A DNA stretch of 9,489 bases from Candidatus Bathyarchaeota archaeon (GTDB lineage: Archaea; Thermoproteota; Bathyarchaeia; 40CM-2-53-6): assembly GCA_005888695.1 (NCBI GenBank), contig VBBH01000156.1, positions 1 through 9,489 of the forward strand, in the 5' to 3' direction. Numbering within the stretch: the first letter of the stretch is position 1; each line of letters opens with the position of its first letter. Position numbers and translations under genes: made by a program. Shown here one piece after another: positions 1 through 7,500 of this stretch. The notes beneath the pieces were generated by a model that saw only the letters and a list, made by a program, of their open reading frames with translations, did not search any database and was not told the origin of the DNA.

Positions 1-1509
1 GATCACCATTCAGTCCTATTCAATACCTATTCGAAGATTTTCGTAAGAACGCGACAAAGGCAGCGGATCCCTGTTGATTCCTTGGATTCGATAAACTCAG
101 CTCCGAACTCGAACGACATTATCGAGAATCTGGGAAGTGAGCACATCGAATCTAGTAAGTTGACTAGGCTCAGAGAGCTAAATCTAGATTTCGCATTGGA
201 TTTCGGAACATGCCTGGTCCCAGAAGAACTGCTAACCATCCCTCGTTTTGGCGTATGGTCGTTTCGGAACGATGATGGGACAAGAAATCTTGCGTCCCCT
301 GACTGTTTTTGGCAGGTCTACTGCGGAGACCATGTAACAGGTGTAGTCTTGGAGAGACTAACTGGAACGGGAGAATCGGTCACACCAATATGGAAAGGCT
401 ACTTGAAGACAATACGGGGCTCTTATTCAAGGAATCTAGACCAAGCTTTGTCGGCTTGTGCCTCCTGGCCGGCTCAGGCTTGTATTCGAATACGAAACGG
501 TGGAGTCGAATCCTCTACAGTTGATAGGGCCGTTGCTCGTCCAGGATCATCTCGAGGCCCTAGCAATCTTCAGATGTTGGTTTTCCTCGTCAAGACACTC
601 AAGAGGCGTATTGAGACAGTTTATCGCCTCTTGTTCCGCTACACTTCATGGAATGTTGGAATTGTTCAAGCACCCATCAGCGCTTTTCTCACTTCTAGTT
701 TCAAACCAACTATTCGCTGGCTCCCCCAATCAAGAAAGGGACACATCCAAGCTGATCCTTTCGGCCGCTCAGATGGGCATCGGGTGACGGTCCTATTCGA
801 AAGACTTGATCATCTTCATCGAAAAGGAATGATTTGCGCGGTCCAAGTTGAAGACGACGCTTCCTTCGGCGAACCTAAAGTCGTTATGGAGCTTCCTGTT
901 CACATGTCTTACCCATTTCTCTTCGAGCATGCAGGTGAAACCTACTGCGTTCCGGAGACAAATCAAGCAAGAGAAATTTCGATTTATAGAGCCTTAGAAT
1001 TTCCGACCCGATGGATCAAGGTCGGTCATCTCCTCGACAATGTAAGGGCGATCGACGCGACAGTATTTCAACACGACAATCGGTGGTGGTTGACCTTTAC
1101 GGATCGAGAGAAGGGAGGCGACGCGAACCTGTACGTGTGGCATGCCTCGGATCTATGGGGGCCGTGGGAAGCTCATCCGCTCAATCCTGTCAAAACTGAT
1201 ATTCGTTCTGCAAGACCCGGTGGAACACCGTTTGAGTATGAGGGACAACTCTACCGGCCAGCTCAAGATTGTTCGAAGACAGGAGGAGGAAAAATCGTTC
1301 TCAATAGAGTGGGACGGTTGTCGACAACTGAGTTTCAAGAAGAACCTGTTGCCGTCGTTGAACCGTACGCTGATACTCCTTATCAGAATGGTTTGCACAC
1401 TCTTTCGGCTGCAGGGGATTTCACTCTAATCGATGCGAAGCGATTCAGGTTCTTTCCCAGCGGACTCCTCAGAAATATCGTGCAGGGCTTTAGAAAACTG
1501 AAGAGATAA
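1..1509 (+). CDS. Formyltransferase-like / GINT1_N-type glycan-related protein, 5' end outside window
   Basis: The frame is open from nt 1 to the TAA at 1507-1509 (502 residues in window). A TTG at nt 82 can be read as a start, but the upstream codons (DHHSVLFNTYSKIF...) are uninterrupted and look like part of the domain, so the true start lies before the window. First half (about nt 1-460): formyltransferase-like fold, with the LDFALDFG strand, RFGVWSF near nt 247, FWQVYCGDHVTGVVLERLT near nt 307-360 and GYLKT near nt 397. Second half (about nt 640-1450): a GINT1_N-type, probably beta-propeller, domain with SWNVGI, ADPFG (nt 751), AIDATVF, RWWLTFTD, GPWEAHPLNPVKTD, SARPGGTPF and YRPAQDCS. 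This two-part layout is known to me from bacterial polysaccharide-linked proteins of unproven function. A sugar N-formyltransferase or other glycan-modifying role in the cytoplasm is inference. The usual His of the SFHHGD-like motif is Arg here (SFRNDD), and the Asp expected after the TGV strand appears to be Glu, so formyl transfer may be lost. Family assignment is fairly sure; reaction is not. Confidence 0.82.
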   Translation, partial: DHHSVLFNTYSKIFVRTRQRQRIPVDSLDSINSAPNSNDIIENLGSEHIESSKLTRLRELNLDFALDFGTCLVPEELLTIPRFGVWSFRNDDGTRNLASPDCFWQVYCGDHVTGVVLERLTGTGESVTPIWKGYLKTIRGSYSRNLDQALSACASWPAQACIRIRNGGVESSTVDRAVARPGSSRGPSNLQMLVFLVKTLKRRIETVYRLLFRYTSWNVGIVQAPISAFLTSSFKPTIRWLPQSRKGHIQADPFGRSDGHRVTVLFERLDHLHRKGMICAVQVEDDASFGEPKVVMELPVHMSYPFLFEHAGETYCVPETNQAREISIYRALEFPTRWIKVGHLLDNVRAIDATVFQHDNRWWLTFTDREKGGDANLYVWHASDLWGPWEAHPLNPVKTDIRSARPGGTPFEYEGQLYRPAQDCSKTGGGKIVLNRVGRLSTTEFQEEPVAVVEPYADTPYQNGLHTLSAAGDFTLIDAKRFRFFPSGLLRNIVQGFRKLKR

Positions 1510-1514
1510 ACCGC

Positions 1515-4500
1515 TTACAGGTCAGGGTTGCTTAGCAGGGCGGTTTTGCCCTTGCTAACTGTTCTTCTGACGATCCTCAATAGGAGCGGGGTCATGACAG
1601 CTACGCCAAACCCGGCCAATCCAAGGAACCAGTACTGACTGCCCGACAAGAGCGGGGGCGTCTGCACTCTGGGGTTCACATGTAGTGTCATTTGCGTTAT
1701 CGCCACTCCCCCATGACCGTCATCAGCTGTGAAGGTTACATTGTAGTCGTGAGATGCTTGACTGTCCGAGGGAGCCCAGGATAAGATACCGTTGAAGGTT
1801 CCGGTTCCGAGGGCGGTGTTGAAGGTTGCTCCTTGTGGAAGGCCGGACGCGGTCAATGTCACAGTCTTGGACAGGTCCGAGTCGGTTACGTTTACACTGA
1901 ACCTTATGGTAGAACCAGCGACGACACTCAGTGTGCTGGGGATTCGTATCATAGGCGCGGGGGTCACTGTGATACTGAAACTGATCTGATGCGACAACCT
2001 ACCGGTGGTTGGCGAGGCGATGGTGGCGTTTACCGTTACAAAGTAGGTTCCCGGTGTGACACCGACACTTGTTATGGTCAATGTGGAGCTTGCATTCACT
2101 CCAATTGTCAATATGAGATTGCTAGCACCAAGGGTAGGGACTGGAGCAATAAGTTCCGTTCCTGCCATGGGGGAGGCTGTCAGGGTCGCGTTGCCGTTGA
2201 AATCGTTCTGTCCGGTGAGAGTTATGGTTGTGGTCCCGGTGGATCCAGAAACGATCGTGACCTGGGTTGGGCTGGGTGATATGACAAAGTCCTGAACCTT
2301 GTAAGTAATCACGACAGAGTGTGAAAGCGAGCCGATCGCGCCCGTTACAGTTACGAGGTAAGTTCCTGCCTTGCCAGTGCATGATAGTCCACGCGTTCCG
2401 GATAGTTGCAGGTTCACAGTGGGGGACGCGAGACTGCATGTTAGTCCAGTCGATGGATTCACAGAGGCTGAGAGCGGGATGGTTCCGGTAAAGCCGTTCT
2501 GACTTGTTACTGTCACGTTAGTTTGACCCGCGCTGGCAGAATTCAAGGTAACAGTGAGTGGGTTGGCGTCTACAGTGAAGTCTTGGATCGTGTAGACAAC
2601 GACAACCGATCTAGGAGGAGGAGATCCGCCGAAGTCTGCCGTAACCGTAACATGGTATATGCCCGCCGTCGAGCCCTTGCATGAGAGTGTAACCGATGAT
2701 GGGTTGCCCGAGACAATTGTAACGACCGTCGTTGAGAGTTGGCATCGAAGCCCACTCGACGGGGAGATCGAGGGTTGGCTCAAGGAAACTGTGCGTGTGA
2801 AACCATTTTGGCCTGCGAGAGTAATTGTTGAGTTTCCAAAAGTACCGGCTGAGACGCTAACCGAGTCAGGGGATGTTCGGATTATCGGCTCTTGGACCGT
2901 GACCAGAACAGCTGTGGTGCGCGACAAACCGGTACTCGTAGCTGAAATTGTAACGGTATAGACCCCTGCTGAACCATTACATGATAGCATAGCTGTTCCC
3001 GACGAGCCGAGAGTAAGAATCGTAGAATCTAGATTGCATCCGAGGCCGGTACTTGGAGAGACACTGAGAGTAAGGCTGACTGTTCCTGTGAACCCGAAAC
3101 TTGGGCTGAGTACTATGGGGGATTGTGCAACCGAGCCCGCGTCGACAGTAACAGACGGGGAACTCGCGACCAAGGTGAAGTCTCGGACGGTATAGCTAAC
3201 AGTTGCCGAATGACTCAGCGACCCGCTATTCCCGCTGATTAGTACCGAATATGTACCTGCAATGCCGGCACATGAGAGTGTGGACGGGGTTGACCCGCTG
3301 ATGCTCGTCAGACTGAGATTGCACGTCAGACCCGAGACCGGCGCAGTCGCGCTGAGGCTCACAGTGCCTGACCATCCATTGAGAGGAACTGCAGTAATAA
3401 CTGACGCCCCCTGGGCACCGGCATTTACCCCTACACTTAGTGGATTTGGAGATACAACGAAGTCCTGGACGGCTAGGAGGACAGTTGCAGAGTGCGTGAG
3501 GGAACCACTTGTACCAGTCACTGTGACGGTGTAGGTGACCGCTGTTGTAGACGTGCAGGCCAATGTTGAGGTAGAACTACCTCCAGCCGTTGGAGTCACG
3601 TTGGTCGGATTGAGAGTGCAGCTTAGTCCGGTCGACGGCGCGAATGACGCAGTGAGACTGACGACTCCATTGAACAGGTTCTGACTAGCGACAGTAATCG
3701 TCGAGGTCCCGCTGGCTCCAGCGTTAATGCTAATACTAGTAGCGCTAGATGTCAACGTGAAGTCTTGAACCGTGACAGTGACAGTCGCTGAATGGGAAAG
3801 CTGCCCACTGGTTCCTGTGATTGTGACAAAGTAGACGCCCGCTGAGCCCGGAGATCCCGTACAGAACAAGGTCGAGGTCGAAACAGACGATCCGACAGTT
3901 ACACTCGAAGGATTGAGATTACACGTTAGCCCAGCAGAAGGCGAGGAAGACTGCACCAGTGTGACAACGCCCGTGAAGCCGTTTGCCTGCGTTACACTTA
4001 CGGTCGAAGATGAAGCTGTGCCAGCGACCGCCGAGACAGAAATCGGATTCGCAGACATTGCAAAATCCGTTATCTGAATTGTTACGGTACCGACGTGCGA
4101 GATACCGTTGCTTGTTCCTGAAATGCTGACTATGTAATTCCCTGCCAAGTTGCCGTTGCAGGACAACACTGATGTCCCGGAAGCGGTTGAGGAGCTAAGA
4201 ACTACTCCGGCAGGAGTGGTGGCGCAGGCAGGACCAGGCGTTGGGTTAACGCTGGTTGACAGAGCCACAGTACCCGTGAAGCCGTTAACGCCTGTCACGA
4301 CAAGAGTTGAAGATCCTGGAGCGCCGGATGGAATTGTTACGGACGCGGGGCCAACCGATAGAGTGAAGTCTTGCACAGTGTAGACAACTAAGGCAGAATG
4401 GGACAAACCGGCACTCGTCCCAGTAACGGTTACTGTGTAGGATCCTACTGATCCATTGCAAGTGAGGGTCGTAGTACCGCTCGTGCTTAAGGTGACCGTT

Positions 4501-7500
4501 GAAGGGTTCAAAGAACAACTCAGCCCTATTGAGGGAGATACTGTCGCTGCTAGCCCAACATTAGCAGCAAACCCGTTAAGGCTCGTTACCGTGACCGTAG
4601 AAGAGCCTGGGTTTCCAGCATAAGCCGTGACCGTTGCTGGTGCCGATGTAATCGTAAAGTCTTGGATCGTGTAGGTGACCTTCGCCTGATGAGATAGTGG
4701 ACCGCTCGTCCCGGTCACGGTAACATCATACAATCCGGCGGAGCCGCTGCATGATAATGTGGAACCTCCAGACGATCCAAGTGTTACACTAACTGGAGCT
4801 AGCGAACATGTGAGGCCTGACGACGGTGCCACGGACGATGAAATCGACACGGATCCAGCGAAACCACTGACGGCAGAAAGGGTGATGGTGGACGAGCCAA
4901 CAATACCCGCGTTGACAGAAACCGAGACAGGGCTCGCTACGAGAGTAAAGTCCTGAACCGTGTAGGTGACTGTGGCTGAGTGGGATAGTAAGCCACTCCC
5001 GCCTACCACAGTTACAATGTACAAGCCAACTGATCCACCACAAGATAAGGTCGAAGTGCCCAAAGTCCCGAGTGTGATGCTCCCCGGACTCATAGTACAG
5101 CTTAGTCCAATAGAGGGCGAAACTGAGGTGGTGAGCGCGACCGCACCTGTGAAACCGTTGAGACTTGTGACAGTGACCGTGGCGGTCCCGGCCTGACCGC
5201 CACTGAATGTGATTGTTAGTGGACTTACCGTGATCGAGAAGTCTTGTACGACGTAAGTCACGGTTGAAACGTGGGAGAGCGAGCCGCTGTTGCCGGCCAC
5301 AGTCACAGCATAGGATCCTGCGGATCCATTGCATGAGAGCGTGGCGGAACCTGATGTGCCAAGAGGCACGTTACTAGGCGATATCGTGCAGGTGAGACCA
5401 GTTGACGGCGAGACAGTCGCTGAGAGTGCTACTGTGCCGGCGAATCCATTCACACTTGTCGTCGTCAAGGTAGAGCTACCTGCCGTGCCAGAGTTTACTG
5501 TGACACCGGCGGGGCTCGCACTCAAGGCGAAATCCTGTAAGATGAAGGTGAAAGTGCCAGAGTGAGACAATGAAAGGCTCGTTGCAGTCACAGTAACGGC
5601 GTAGGTTCCTGCTGAACCAGTGCATGAAAGTGTGGACGTGCCCGTTGTGCCGAGACTTATGCTGGTCGGGGCAAGCGTACAGCTTACGCCGGTTGTCGGC
5701 GCTGTTGAGGTGGCCAGGTTAACGGTTCCAGCGAATCCGTTAATCGGATTTACACTAACTGTGGATGTTCCTGTTGTTCCGGCGTTGACGGTAGTAGTGG
5801 CAGGGGATGGGATGGTTAAACTGAAGTCTTGAACGATGAATGTTACGGTTGAAGAATGAGGAATAGAAGCGCTAGCCCCGGTTACTGTAACTGTGTAGGT
5901 CCCGGTCGTCCCAGTGCAAGACAGGATGGATGATCCCGAGTTCCCTAGGGTCAGTGTGGTTGGTGCGAGACTACAGGATAGTCCGGTTGAAGGCGACACA
6001 TTGTCTGTCAATGCTACAGTGCCTGTGTACCCATTCTGAGCATTAACGGAGATTGTAGACGACGCACTGACACCGGCTTGGGCGATGACACTCGCAGGAT
6101 TAGCCACGACCGCAAAATCCTGGACAGTATAGCTAATCGCTGCCACGTGTGATATTGATCCGCTCGATCCAGTAATGGTCACGGTGTAGACTCCGGACTG
6201 TCCTTGGCATGACAGACTGGACGTGCTTGACGACGGCAATGTTACCGTGGCCGGCGTCAAACTGCAAGCGAGTGTCGGAGCGGAGATAGTGGGAGTTAAA
6301 GTGACGGTACCTGCAAATCCATTCAAACCACCGACTGTTATCACCGAAACCCCCTGTGTGCCTGCGTTGACAGCTATGGAGGCAGGACTTGTGCTGATGG
6401 AGAAATCCTCGACCGTAACGGTAACTATGACTGTGCGGGACAAAGTAGCACTAGTTCCGGTCAATGCGCCCGTCACTGCTATTGTGTAGACTCCTGCCTG
6501 ACCCGAGCACGCCAATGTTGACGAGCTTGAGCCGGACGAGCTTGTAAGAATGAGAGTGCCAGGGCTCAATGAACAAGTCAAGCCAGAGGGCGAAGCTGAT
6601 GAGGACAAGCCGACAGTTCCCGTGAATCCATTGACAGCGGCCACGCCGATTGTTGAGGCAGCAGTGGAACCTGCAATTACCTGGACGGCAAGCGGGCTCC
6701 CGTTTACCGTGAAGTCCTGGACTGTATATGTTACGACGGTGTTGTGAGATAGTGAACCGCTGGTTCCGGTAACTGTTACTGTATAGATCCCGGCTGTTCC
6801 GCTGCAGGATAGAGTTGAGGAGCCGAACGTTGATACCGCGGACAAGGCAATCGCTGTCGCGCTTAGTCCACAAGTCAAGCCGTTATTCGGTGAAACAAAT
6901 GTTCCTAAGCTGACGGTTCCGCTGAAACCGTTCTGGCCCGCTACAGATAATGTGGAACTTGCGGTCGCTTGAGCAACTGTGCTGACACTTGTGCTACCGG
7001 TGGACAATGTGAAATCCTGGACAACTATTGTTAGAGTGGTGCTGTGGGAGAGAGAACCACTTGTGCCTGTAATTGTCACGGAATATGGTCCGGGACTCAA
7101 AGAATTGCATGACACTGTCGCTGTTCCTGAGCTGAGCACGTTAGAGGGAGCAATCGCCGAGCATGTCAATCCTGGTGCGATATTGTCAGTGAGAGTTACG
7201 GTCCCTGTGAATCCGTTCACCGCAGATATTGAGACTGTAATAGTGGCGGACGCGCCGGCGCTCACGGCGGCCGGGGAATTAGCTGAGATTGTGAAATCGG
7301 TTACAATGAATCTGGTCGTCGCAGAGTGGGATAATGATCCACTGACCCCGGTCACTGTTACATCATAAGTGCCCGCGCTAGAACTAGAGCATGATAGTGT
7401 CGTCGTTCCCAAACCGCCTGCTTGGCTCAGAGTGATACTGCCGAGGCTGAGAGAGCAGGAAATGCCGGAGCCTGTTCCGGAGGACAGAGAGGCCGATAAC

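Noticed and set aside
82..84. TTG as the start codon of the plus-strand gene
   Set aside because: The same frame is open back to nt 1 and the upstream residues fit the domain, so the gene is cut by the window rather than starting here.
27..1398. Overlapping small open frames on both strands within the first 1.5 kb
   Set aside because: They overlap the gene whose frame carries recognisable conserved motifs; none shows a recognisable domain.
1532..1558. Classical Rho-independent terminator for the plus gene
   Set aside because: The stem is good, but the plus strand after it lacks a run of T, so it is reported only as a possible terminator with low confidence.
1578..1670. Archaeosortase or sortase C-terminal sorting signal
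   Set aside because: The linker RVQTPPLLSGSQ before the helix contains neither a PGF-type nor an LPXTG-type motif.
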